From: a virus
Direction: 5' to 3' (one strand)
DNA: 20,175 nucleotides
IMG/VR virus record: IMGVR_UViG_3300037585_000132
Location: 1-20,175 of that record
Positions within the stretch are counted from its first letter, which is position 1. Every line of letters begins with the position of its first letter. Of the stretch, positions 13,265 through 20,057 are shown piece after piece. A program made the position numbers and the translations under genes. The notes under the pieces are model-generated. The model was not told where the DNA came from and did not search any database. It was given only the letters and a program-made list of their open reading frames with translations.

Positions 13265-14124
13265 TACTTAGACAGCACTTGTTCTGGAAGTTCATCAGCT
13301 ACATCATCAACTATTTTAGCATCTACCTTATCAGAATCATTTATTTTTTTAGTCTTTGCATTATTGTAAGCATCAACAACTCCTGCGTTCTCCGTATCAA
13401 TAGATTCTTGGAACACTTTTAATGTTTCCATATCCATATCAGATAATTGTAAATTAGTATCTGCATTTACTCCTATCTCGGGTACATAGAAAACATTGCC
13501 ACCTTTTTTTTGTCTTTTAGTTTCAAGAGAAAAAGTACAATTAAACATAAGTTTTTTTCTTTTTTTCAATTGATCTAAAGCAGAACTCACAGGTGAGAAA
13601 GCTGTTCCAGTTACTCTATATAGAACAGGTAAGTTTTCTACACTATGTGCATTACCTTGTGCAGTTTTACCATCTTTAAAAGATAATAAACCATACACTA
13701 GTTTATAACATCGTATAGTTCTTTGCCTTTCTAGTTCTTCTGGAGTAAGAGTTGACCTTTCTTTGAAAGGTATCTTACCACATTTAGTTCCACCTAATAT
13801 ATCTATAGCTTCTTCTTTCCAGCTTTTAAATATAATAGATCTATTTACATACTCACCCTTATCCGCATCATAGTGCATATATTGCATTGCACTTATGAAA
13901 GGTCTTAATGTAACTGGTTTACCAAAAACATTTTGACCTATCTTAGAATCGTAAGTATAGAAGTGACCAACTGGTAATTGATTACCATCATCATCTTCTG
14001 GTGTACGATTGATTGCTAGTCTAGGTATATTATTACCTAAATTAGAACCATCGTCTTGCCCAATGGCTTGCATAATTTGCTCATTCGACATTCCTTTTAT
14101 ATTTACTAAGTTATTATCAGACAT
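13264..14124 (-). CDS. Replication-operon protein, candidate ssDNA-binding/annealing factor
   Basis: A 286-residue protein with a strong ribosome site (GGAGG before ATG 14124). The core at about 30-225 appears beta-rich: IPRLAINRTPEDDDG, HFYTYDSKIG, IIFKSWKEEA, CYKLVYGLLSF, LYRVTGTAFSP and FNCTFSLETKRQ. The C-terminal 60 residues are acidic/Lys-rich and flexible. Immediate coupling to a Cas4-type exonuclease and placement after the polymerase fit an ssDNA-binding or annealing protein, as in gp2.5/exonuclease or Red-like pairs. I see no diagnostic motif, and the tail does not end in an acidic-Phe motif, so this function is positional inference only. A near-consensus promoter lies upstream at 14147-14175. 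Confidence 0.7.
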   Translation of the reverse strand: MSDNNLVNIKGMSNEQIMQAIGQDDGSNLGNNIPRLAINRTPEDDDGNQLPVGHFYTYDSKIGQNVFGKPVTLRPFISAMQYMHYDADKGEYVNRSIIFKSWKEEAIDILGGTKCGKIPFKERSTLTPEELERQRTIRCYKLVYGLLSFKDGKTAQGNAHSVENLPVLYRVTGTAFSPVSSALDQLKKRKKLMFNCTFSLETKRQKKGGNVFYVPEIGVNADTNLQLSDMDMETLKVFQESIDTENAGVVDAYNNAKTKKINDSDKVDAKIVDDVADELPEQVLSK

Positions 14125-14146
14125 TGTCCTCCATTTTAGTTATTGT

Positions 14147-14175
14147 CTTATACCACATTTTAAGTAATTTGTCAA
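14147..14175 (-). promoter_or_regulatory. Sigma-70-type promoter upstream of the 286-residue protein and nuclease genes
   Basis: On the minus strand, TTGACA (14175-14170), a 17-base spacer and TATAAG (14152-14147) give six of six and five of six consensus matches. The predicted start is about 14140, some 16 bases before ATG 14124 and just ahead of its ribosome site. It would give the nuclease block its own transcript. The -35 overlaps the last codons of the 31-residue membrane gene. Confidence 0.65.
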
Positions 14176-14267
14176 GAAAAAAATGCTAATAAAATTAAAT
14201 ACCACATAAACAGTATAATAAATGCACATAGTCCTGCTGATGTATATACCATTATTTTACTCAACAT
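14172..14267 (-). CDS. 31-residue single-pass membrane microprotein
   Basis: The ATG at 14267 overlaps the end of the 72-residue gene (its TGA is 14263-14261). The product starts MLSKIMVYTSAG and continues with a hydrophobic helix LCAFIILFMWYLILLAFF, then Ser and stop. The hydrophobic length fits one membrane span. It fills most of what otherwise would be an empty 136-base gap. No independent ribosome site is obvious, so translation would rely on coupling. Function unknown. Confidence 0.55.
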   Translation of the reverse strand: MLSKIMVYTSAGLCAFIILFMWYLILLAFFS

Positions 14268-14479
14268 ATTCTAGTCTCTCCATTAATTACCTTAACATCT
14301 AAACCATCACATTGTGCAAAGTATTTCCACTCTGAAAAAAACTCATGGTCATTAGCTAGATATAATGTAGTTGGTTCTATTACACATTGATCTTTTAATG
14401 AAGTGTACTCTAAAAAAGCAGAGTATTGCTCATCAGAATATTCATCCATTGTTTCCAATGCTTCTATTTCTTTGGTCAT
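14261..14479 (-). CDS. Small acidic protein (72 residues), unknown
   Basis: The product starts MTKEIEALETMDEYSDEQYS and contains LEYTSLKDQCVIEPTTLYLAND and EFFSEWKYFAQCDGLDVKVING, ending TRIC. It is acidic, with three cysteines and no membrane segment. A strong ribosome site (AAGGAGG) precedes ATG 14479, which overlaps the polymerase stop by four bases. A near-consensus promoter at 14503-14531 inside the polymerase gene would drive it separately. An acidic small protein with its own promoter next to a polymerase could be a regulator or DNA mimic, but nothing more can be shown. Confidence 0.72.
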   Translation of the reverse strand: MTKEIEALETMDEYSDEQYSAFLEYTSLKDQCVIEPTTLYLANDHEFFSEWKYFAQCDGLDVKVINGETRIC

Positions 14480-16512
14480 TTAACCTCCTTCATATTTAAC
14501 CAATCATATCCTATTTTAAGTTCTGTGTCAAGTGGAACATTAAAATTAATATTGTAATACTGTTTAAGTGCAGGTATTACATCTGCTGTGCCCTGTTTAA
14601 ATATTTTACTCATCACATCTTCTTCTCCAGGATAAACATCAGCTACAATAGAATCGTGAACTGTATTTACAAGTAAACTTTTTACCTTTTGTTCTTGCAT
14701 AAGTTTATATATATTTATACAAGCAAGTGGTACAATATCTGCTGTTGCAAAACCTTGCACAGGATAATTTTTTATTTGTGTGCCATATGTAGAGCCACCC
14801 CAAGGTGTTCTTTCTGCGTATGGGAATGAATACTCTCTACCAGTTGGTAATTTAACTCTTTTAAATCTAATAGCTTCACTTTGTAAGTGCTCATGCCAAA
14901 CTTTTATATCTTTATATTTTTCTAAAAATTTAGTATAATATCTTTTCTCATCTTCTGTACCAGTTACACCACCATACAAAGGTTTAAATGTATGTGCCTT
15001 TGCATCTTGCCTTGATACACCTATAATATCTGCAGTGTACTGATGAACATCTATTTTATTTTTTATATCTTCCATACCTTGCTTATCTTGTGCAAGGTAT
15101 ACAGCAGTTCTAAATTCTAATTGTGCAAAGTCTACTTCTAGTATACTACCTTTTTCAAATCTAGATGTTACAACTTTTCTTATAGGAAAAGTTTTACCTC
15201 TTGGTTGGTTTTGAAAATTAGGATCACGACTAGATAATCTACCTGTTGCTGTAACTGCTTGCATAAATTTAGGATGTAAGAAACCTTTTTCATTTGTAAA
15301 ATTTTTTAATCCTTCTACAAAAGTATTTAAATAAGTATCTACTGCATTATGCCTAACAATAGCATCAATAAATTGTTTAAACTCACCCTCTGCTTCTGCA
15401 GATATTTTAGTTAAAGTTATTCTATCTGTTCTAAAACCAGACTCTGCTATATCATATACACTTCTAGGTCTTTGTCTAAATCCTGCTATCTTTGCCATAG
15501 GTGTATATATATAACCATCACCATCACAGTCTACACATTTAGTATAATTTTTATATGGACTACCATCTTTTTTTATTTTTTTAACTACACCTTTACCTTT
15601 ACAAGTTATACATTGTTCTGCTACAGTTCTATGTATTACCTCTGTATTATCTGCAACTAAATTTCTAAATTGTTGTCTTGAATAATTTGGTCTTCGTTTA
15701 TTTTTTCCTGTGCTTTTATCTATACCTACATTAAATATTTTAGCCCATTCTTTTTTATCTTTAGGTTTTACAGAATATATTAACCAAGCTAATTGTTCTG
15801 GACTTGATAAATTAATTTTAGTATCACCCATTTGTTTGTATACTATCTTGTCTATCTTCTGTTTTAAATATGCAAACTCTGCTCTGTATTCTTTTTCTAC
15901 TTTACTTAAATCATCTAGATCTATATTGATTCCATTTCTTTCCATATCTGATAGCACAATTAAAAATTCATTCATCATTTTAGCAGTCATCAATAAACCC
16001 TTATTTTTAGCCATTTTTAGGTCACTCATTTGCGAATCAAATAATCTTCTAGTTATTTCTACATCCATTCTACCATACTCTTCAACTACATCTGCAGGTA
16101 TATTTTGAAATGGTATACCCCTATCTGTATATTCTTTTATACGATTATCTTTTGATCCAATCTTTCTTCTACGGCAAGACATTTCTAATGTTAAACTTTT
16201 TCTTATACCTCTATTTAATATATACTCACCTAACATAGTATCATAAACTTTACCACTATATTTAAATCCAGATTCTAATAACCACATTAAATCAAATTTT
16301 ATGTTATGACCTATAAGTAAAGTTGTTTTATCTAACACGGATTGTATTTTATGATAACATCCTTTATCAATTCTTTCACTATGATTTGTAAAGTAATACC
16401 CATCATTTATACCAACACTAACTAATATATTATCAGGATGAAATGGTGATGGATCATATCCACCTGTACTTGTTACTTGCCAAGATGTTTCTACATCAAC
16501 TGTTGTTATCAT
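14476..16512 (-). CDS. Family A DNA polymerase with 3'-5' exonuclease and zinc-knuckle insertion
   Basis: A 678-residue T7-like replicative polymerase. Proofreading motifs: ExoI TTVDVETS (D6, E8), ExoII GHNIKFDLMW (D74), ExoIII YGRMD (Y146, D150). Polymerase motifs: A, EVDFAQLEFR (D461); B/O-helix, R501, K505, F509, Y513-G514; C, NTVHDS (H619, D620). F509 sits at the E. coli Pol I F762 position; Phe there has been associated with virulent phages. There is no 5'-3' exonuclease domain. Residues 301-333 contain two CxxCxGxG knuckles (CITCKGKG, CVDCDGDG) between the exonuclease and palm, probably one zinc site. Start ATG 16512 overlaps the helicase stop by four bases. Confidence 0.97.
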   Translation of the reverse strand: MITTVDVETSWQVTSTGGYDPSPFHPDNILVSVGINDGYYFTNHSERIDKGCYHKIQSVLDKTTLLIGHNIKFDLMWLLESGFKYSGKVYDTMLGEYILNRGIRKSLTLEMSCRRRKIGSKDNRIKEYTDRGIPFQNIPADVVEEYGRMDVEITRRLFDSQMSDLKMAKNKGLLMTAKMMNEFLIVLSDMERNGINIDLDDLSKVEKEYRAEFAYLKQKIDKIVYKQMGDTKINLSSPEQLAWLIYSVKPKDKKEWAKIFNVGIDKSTGKNKRRPNYSRQQFRNLVADNTEVIHRTVAEQCITCKGKGVVKKIKKDGSPYKNYTKCVDCDGDGYIYTPMAKIAGFRQRPRSVYDIAESGFRTDRITLTKISAEAEGEFKQFIDAIVRHNAVDTYLNTFVEGLKNFTNEKGFLHPKFMQAVTATGRLSSRDPNFQNQPRGKTFPIRKVVTSRFEKGSILEVDFAQLEFRTAVYLAQDKQGMEDIKNKIDVHQYTADIIGVSRQDAKAHTFKPLYGGVTGTEDEKRYYTKFLEKYKDIKVWHEHLQSEAIRFKRVKLPTGREYSFPYAERTPWGGSTYGTQIKNYPVQGFATADIVPLACINIYKLMQEQKVKSLLVNTVHDSIVADVYPGEEDVMSKIFKQGTADVIPALKQYYNINFNVPLDTELKIGYDWLNMKEVK
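14503..14531 (-). promoter_or_regulatory. Sigma-70-type promoter inside the 3' end of the polymerase gene
   Basis: On the minus strand, TTGACA (14531-14526), a 17-base spacer and TATGAT (14508-14503). The predicted start near 14496 lies about 17 bases before ATG 14479. Its spacer shares ACTTAAAAT, in the same place, with the promoter at 14147-14175. Being inside coding sequence, chance occurrence is possible, but spacing and -10 match are close to ideal. Confidence 0.6.
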
Positions 16513-17723
16513 ACTTCATACCTACTTATACTTCTTCTAATGGTACACACAGGTTCACCATGATAACCATTTATTTTATTTTTACTTATACATAATGTTC
16601 TTATTTTATTTTCTAAATCACTATTAGAGTTTCTACCTATACCAATAATCAAATCAGCTTCAGCTGCCTTACCAGTTTTAGAATTTTCCATTTGGTCAAA
16701 TGAAATACTATTTCTATTGTGTGCATCAGCAGATGCTTGAGATATTGCAATGACTGCACAATCTCTTCTCTTTGCTATCTCTCTTACACTTGTGTAGATC
16801 TGCCTTAACTTCTCATCTGTCCTTGCATATGTACCAGTTACATTTATTTTATCTAACTGATCTATTACTATTATATCTGGTTTATGTTTTTCGCAATGTG
16901 CATCTACATCTTCCATTGACCAATCAACTGTATCAAACATAGATACATTATTTTTTATTTCAGCCCAAGAGTTTTGTGCTATATTTTTTTCTTGTATTAT
17001 TTCTTCTCTTGTCATACCAGTATAGCAGGATATTGCTCTCATCTGTGTTCTTATTGCAGGTTCTTCATTTATAAATGCATGTATCTTTGCACCCTGTTCT
17101 GCAAAACCATTTGGTCCTGCACATAGGCTAACCCAGAATGCAGTCTTACCTGTCTCTGGTCTAGCAAATGCTATCATAAGATTACCACCACCAATACCAC
17201 CTACATTTTCTTTTAAAACAGGTATATTAAATTTCCATTTTGTAGTTACATCTAATAAATCTAATACTTGTTCTACATTACTTGTAACTGCAGGAGTTTT
17301 TTCTTCGCTGATATTTTGTTTATGTTTTTCTATCATACCAGTTATGTCAGTAAAGTTTGCTTCCTTACCATTAAATATTTCTGTAGCTTCTACTGCTATT
17401 CTTTGTGCTAAATCTCTATCAGATAAGATACGCATAATATCTTTTGCTATCTCTTTACTTGGCTCTTGTACTTCTTTTATATCCTCTACTAATTCACTAA
17501 ACTTTTCTTTTGCAGCACGAGTTAATGCAGGATTAAATATAGCAGTATGTAAAGAATATAACTCATCTACTTTTATATCATCACTATATTTTTCGTGTGC
17601 TTTTTGTATTGTTTCATACAAAGCACTTATGTCACCTGCAAATACAGTTGGTGATAGCATACCCTTATGTTGAGTATAAAATTTTTTATTAAGCATAAGC
17701 CTAATCATTTGTTTTTCAATCAT
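16509..17723 (-). CDS. DnaB-like replicative DNA helicase
   Basis: A 404-residue RecA-fold helicase. Walker A is ARPETGKT (187-194), the catalytic Glu is in FINEEPAIR (about E220), Walker B is DIIVIDQL (283-290), and Q329 in AVIAISQAS is the sensor. Residues 1-140 form a helical N-terminal domain like the DnaB collar. LRQIYTSVREIAKRRDCAV and KTGKAAEADLIIGI are typical of T7 gp4/DnaB-type enzymes. It unwinds DNA 5'-3' ahead of the polymerase as a hexameric ring (family knowledge). Unlike T7 gp4, primase is a separate gene immediately upstream, overlapping by eight bases; the polymerase follows with a four-base overlap. Confidence 0.93.
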   Translation of the reverse strand: MIEKQMIRLMLNKKFYTQHKGMLSPTVFAGDISALYETIQKAHEKYSDDIKVDELYSLHTAIFNPALTRAAKEKFSELVEDIKEVQEPSKEIAKDIMRILSDRDLAQRIAVEATEIFNGKEANFTDITGMIEKHKQNISEEKTPAVTSNVEQVLDLLDVTTKWKFNIPVLKENVGGIGGGNLMIAFARPETGKTAFWVSLCAGPNGFAEQGAKIHAFINEEPAIRTQMRAISCYTGMTREEIIQEKNIAQNSWAEIKNNVSMFDTVDWSMEDVDAHCEKHKPDIIVIDQLDKINVTGTYARTDEKLRQIYTSVREIAKRRDCAVIAISQASADAHNRNSISFDQMENSKTGKAAEADLIIGIGRNSNSDLENKIRTLCISKNKINGYHGEPVCTIRRSISRYEV

Positions 17724-18510
17724 AAAATATTTCCCTTACTTGTTCTGTGTTATAGTATTTTAAATCATCTTCAAGAGGTTTTACTATTACATTTTCAAAT
17801 CCAGAAGACCTTAAATCTTTTGCCATATCATATGCTTTTGTTGTAGCATCTCTATCTAAACATATATATAAATTTTTATATGGTTGCAAATGATTTTTGT
17901 GTACTGCTTTTAATTTAGTACCCATAATTGCTATACCAGTTAATATGTTGGATACTGCACAAGCAGAAGGACAATCTTCCACAATAACTGCATCATTACA
18001 TTCACCACATTTAAATGGCACATCTTTATTACCATACATATACCATTTAGGAAAGTCATCTTTACTTAATGCTCTACCTACTGCACCTACTATTTTATGT
18101 GACATTCTATTTTTTATTAAGAACACAACTCTATTTTGCTTTACATCATATTTAAAATCTGCTCTACCCCAAGACCAAGACTCCCAACAATTATTATTTG
18201 ATAGCCAACGCATTGCTTTTTCATTCGAATATATAGATTGAAAACTATCTGGTATTAGAAAGTCTGAATCTTCTATATGTAATTGTTTATTACCATTAAA
18301 TACTTTTTCTACATAGCGCATATCTTTTTCTCCTTCTTTTTTTCCTCGTGCTTTACAAGACGCATGGAAACAATACCAACTTATTTTATTTTCTGTAGTG
18401 TCTACTGCTAGTGTATTTTTATTATTACAAAATGGGCAATCCATTCTAATGTTTGTATCTGGTGGCACAAACAAACCTTGCACAACTGCTAATTGTTGTT
18501 TATAATTCAA
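17716..18510 (-). CDS. DNA primase, T7 gp4 N-terminal type (zinc-binding plus TOPRIM)
   Basis: A 264-residue primase if begun at TTG 18510, which has GAGGAA at good spacing; the frame stays open upstream to 18570 (TTG) and 18561 (ATG), but those starts lie deep in the previous gene without a clear ribosome site. The zinc-binding domain is DCPFCNNK...WYCFHASCKA (C25, C28, C47, C52). The TOPRIM core shows E178 in VIVEDCPSACAVS and CLDRDATTKAYDMA (D219, D221). It makes short RNA primers for lagging-strand synthesis (family knowledge). Its 3' end overlaps the helicase gene by eight bases, consistent with a split version of the fused T7 primase-helicase. Confidence 0.92.
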   Translation of the reverse strand: MNYKQQLAVVQGLFVPPDTNIRMDCPFCNNKNTLAVDTTENKISWYCFHASCKARGKKEGEKDMRYVEKVFNGNKQLHIEDSDFLIPDSFQSIYSNEKAMRWLSNNNCWESWSWGRADFKYDVKQNRVVFLIKNRMSHKIVGAVGRALSKDDFPKWYMYGNKDVPFKCGECNDAVIVEDCPSACAVSNILTGIAIMGTKLKAVHKNHLQPYKNLYICLDRDATTKAYDMAKDLRSSGFENVIVKPLEDDLKYYNTEQVREIFYD

Positions 18511-18715
18511 TAGGTAATTCCTCGTATGTAATAGAATATCTATCAACAGAATAAAAATCATCTTTATCAATCTTCATTAGATTGTGATTTAAATATTCTG
18601 CAATTTTATTTTCTACTTGTTCTATTGTTGGTTCTATTGTTGGTTCTATTTCGAATGGTATTATCGCTGTTGCTTCTATTCCTAGTCCTGTTATTCTTAC
18701 TTTGTATTTTTTCAT
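18500..18715 (-). CDS. Small protein (71 residues) with an EPTI repeat
   Basis: The product starts MKKYKVRITGLGIEATAIIPF, then EIEPTIEPTIEQVENKI, then a helix and a polar end (YSVDRYSITYEELPIEL). The beta-strand, linker and helix arrangement looks like a genuine small fold. AGGGA lies about nine bases before ATG 18715. A 12-base tandem repeat at 18620-18651 encodes the EPTI units. Its end contains the ribosome site for the primase. A -35-like TTGACA lies upstream at 18752-18747, but no matching -10 is seen. Function unknown. Confidence 0.68.
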   Translation of the reverse strand: MKKYKVRITGLGIEATAIIPFEIEPTIEPTIEQVENKIAEYLNHNLMKIDKDDFYSVDRYSITYEELPIEL

Positions 18716-18800
18716 TGTCTATTTCCCTATCATACTTTTCTTTATTTGTCAAGCGATTTTGCTTTTTTATTTTTGCATAATAACTTGGGTGTTTCCACAT
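18606..18800 (-). CDS. Possible small basic protein overlapping the EPTI-repeat gene
   Basis: The first 28 codons (MWKHPSYYAKIKKQNRLTNK and on to YDREIDNEK) read like a natural basic protein and fill the otherwise empty 18716-18800. The remaining half is an Asn/Arg/Thr-rich low-complexity reading of the neighbour's repeat in another frame. There is no clear ribosome site. Either a short real protein reads through into the neighbour, or this is a chance frame. Kept at low confidence because the interval has no other gene. Confidence 0.35.
   Translation of the reverse strand: MWKHPSYYAKIKKQNRLTNKEKYDREIDNEKIQSKNNRTRNRSNSDNTIRNRTNNRTNNRTSRK
18620..18651 (+). repeat. 12-base tandem repeat, about 2.6 copies
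   Basis: The unit TTCTATTGTTGG occurs at 18620-18631 and 18632-18643 with a partial third copy to 18651. On the minus strand it encodes Glu-Pro-Thr-Ile units in the 71-residue protein, keeping frame. Confidence 0.85.
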
Positions 18801-18804
18801 AAAA

Positions 18805-18915
18805 TTATTTTGTACTATTAGTTATAGTATATCTTAACACACTTGTTATTGGATTATAATCTGTAGATTTACAAGATGTAAGGCACAAGAATATTAATAC
18901 TATTAGTATTCTCAC
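18805..18915 (-). CDS. 36-residue predicted lipoprotein
   Basis: A GTG start at 18915 overlaps the preceding TGA (18914-18912) in a GTGA junction. The product starts MRILIVLIFLCLTSCKST: a basic residue, a hydrophobic stretch and a textbook lipobox L12-T13-S14-C15, followed by about 21 polar residues ending TITNSTK. It would be exported, lipidated on C15 and anchored in the outer or inner membrane; K16 at +2 favours the outer membrane by the E. coli rule. It lies in the early/replication operon, not next to the endolysin, so an envelope role such as superinfection exclusion is more likely than lysis, but this is speculation. Confidence 0.65.
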   Translation of the reverse strand: MRILIVLIFLCLTSCKSTDYNPITSVLRYTITNSTK

Positions 18916-19133
18916 AGTCTACCTTTTCTTTCTGATCTAGGTTTATATGGTAGTTTAACTACCTTACTACTTGGATTACCTTTACGGCTTGTCCATTTTA
19001 TTTCAACTTCTTTGGCATCACCACCTTGAAAAGACTTCATTGCTTTCTTTAAACTCATTGCTTCAATTTCTGTGACGACAGTATCATCACCTATTTTAAT
19101 TGGACCTTTTTTTACGAATGTATATTCTCTCAT
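18912..19133 (-). CDS. Small basic protein (73 residues), unknown
   Basis: The product starts MREYTFVKKGPIKIGDDTVV and contains TEIEAMSLKKAMKSFQGGDAK, then EVEIKWTSRKGNPSS and a basic tail KPRSERKGRL. A strand-helix-strand pattern with a basic end suggests a small nucleic-acid-binding fold, without a known motif. AGGAGG precedes ATG 19133, which shares a base with the upstream stop (TAATG). Its stop overlaps the GTG start of the lipoprotein gene. Function unknown. Confidence 0.72.
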   Translation of the reverse strand: MREYTFVKKGPIKIGDDTVVTEIEAMSLKKAMKSFQGGDAKEVEIKWTSRKGNPSSKVVKLPYKPRSERKGRL

Positions 19134-19285
19134 TAGTCCTCCTCTATTTCAAAATTAACACATGTCATTCCACTTGTTGGGTGACCAGATTCAGTCCATT
19201 TAAAAGGACAAGTGTCTAACCACTCATGAAAATCTTCCCATCTTTTTTCTATTTCATTATCTATATCTATTTCTTTTTTATTCAT
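19133..19285 (-). CDS. Small acidic protein (50 residues), unknown
   Basis: ATG 19285 follows AAGGAG seven bases upstream, a strong ribosome site located at the end of the GP88 gene. The product starts MNKKEIDIDNEIEKRWEDFH and continues EWLDTCPFKWTESGHPTSGM with a strand CVNFEI and acidic end. Two cysteines and two histidines are present, but the spacing is not a standard zinc finger. Its TAA overlaps the next ATG at 19133. The ribosome site, acidic soluble composition and coupling make this a convincing short gene. Function unknown. Confidence 0.7.
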   Translation of the reverse strand: MNKKEIDIDNEIEKRWEDFHEWLDTCPFKWTESGHPTSGMTCVNFEIEED

Positions 19286-19286
19286 A

Positions 19287-19922
19287 CTAATGCTCCTTAT
19301 AGCTTACTTGTTTGATTGAACGACTCCAACAGGCACGACAACTACCACACTCACCATCTTGTTTGTATGCAGGACATTCTCTACCTATTGCTTTTTTATC
19401 TTTGTGTACACCAGATGTCCACTTCCAAAAATTAGGTGGTGGACTATCTACCTTGATTGCTGACACACGCAAACATAAATTCTTTGGTACATCTTCTTCT
19501 TTGATGTCTTTAATAAATTGATATTCTCTTGTGGCTAACCAATGATTTATCTGTGGTGTTAGTTCACACACTTCAAATATTTTCATTAGATGTGAGTAAG
19601 ATTGTATATCACCTGCATCAAACCACCTGTGATATCTCTTTGATTTATCTAGGTTTTTGTATTTTATGGTCAACAATTCTGTCATATAATCTACCCACTC
19701 ATTTAACTCTATTGCATTTCTTCTAACTTCGTGTGCATTAAATACATTTTTAAATACATATCTACCTTTTAACGCATAGCAAGAATGGCATATAGTGCCT
19801 TTTATTTTTGCTAACTTACTCCCAGTCTTACAATGCTTTGCAGATATACCCCAACCAAATGCAGGCATTTTACTAGGATTAGATAGTGTACCTATCTTTT
19901 TTTCTATTTCTTTTATCTTCAT
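19287..19922 (-). CDS. GP88-family phage protein with cysteine clusters
   Basis: A 211-residue protein matching, from memory, the phage gp88 family (Pfam GP88): C31, ICHSCYALKGRY (C45, C48), WFDAGDIQSYSHLMKIFEVC, LTPQINHWLATRE and a C-terminal cluster C183, C192, C195, C198 in CPAYKQDGECGSCRACW. The cysteines could bind zinc or an iron-sulfur cluster; the biochemical role of the family is not known to me. ATG 19922 overlaps the stop of the 33-residue membrane gene (ATGA), and a ribosome site for the next gene is in its last codons. It lies near the right end of the visible operon, so it may be expressed early. Confidence 0.85.
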   Translation of the reverse strand: MKIKEIEKKIGTLSNPSKMPAFGWGISAKHCKTGSKLAKIKGTICHSCYALKGRYVFKNVFNAHEVRRNAIELNEWVDYMTELLTIKYKNLDKSKRYHRWFDAGDIQSYSHLMKIFEVCELTPQINHWLATREYQFIKDIKEEDVPKNLCLRVSAIKVDSPPPNFWKWTSGVHKDKKAIGRECPAYKQDGECGSCRACWSRSIKQVSYKEH

Positions 19923-20020
19923 GTTATGATTGCTCCAACTATAAAGCCAATGCTAAACCAAATAATTTCTGTTCGGTAATACAATGACCATACATTTATT
20001 TTACTAATTATTTTTTTCAT
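19919..20020 (-). CDS. 33-residue single-pass membrane microprotein
   Basis: The product starts MKKIISKINVWSLYYRTE and ends with one hydrophobic segment IIWFSIGFIVGAIIT. It is basic at the N-terminus and hydrophobic at the C-terminus, an N-in tail-anchored layout. The TGA (19921-19919) overlaps the GP88 start. It accounts for the gap between GP88 and the partial gene at the window edge. No strong ribosome site is seen. Function unknown. Confidence 0.6.
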   Translation of the reverse strand: MKKIISKINVWSLYYRTEIIWFSIGFIVGAIIT

Positions 20021-20028
20021 GATGATTT

Positions 20029-20057
20029 ACTTTAACACATAAAATCTGGTGTGTCAA
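20029..20057 (-). promoter_or_regulatory. Weak candidate sigma-70 promoter before the 33-residue gene
   Basis: On the minus strand, TTGACA (20057-20052), a 17-base spacer and TAAAGT (20034-20029, four of six). A start near 20022 would leave almost no leader before ATG 20020, so downstream genes such as GP88 are the likelier targets if it is real. It lies inside the end of the partial gene. TTGACA alone is expected several times by chance in sequence this AT-rich. Confidence 0.3.

Noticed and set aside
15710-16108. 132-residue plus-strand frame antisense to the polymerase
   Set aside because: Antisense of a highly conserved enzyme; Ser/Ile/Leu-rich composition typical of such shadows.
17344-18241. 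Plus-strand frames antisense to helicase and primase (17344-17673 and 17897-18241)
   Set aside because: Both lie opposite well-identified enzymes and have no rightward operon context on this arm.
18724-18752. TTGACA at 18752-18747 as a promoter for the 71-residue gene
   Set aside because: At 17 bases the -10 would be TAGGGA (poor), and TATGAT occurs only 12 bases away; the hexamer is expected by chance in AT-rich DNA.
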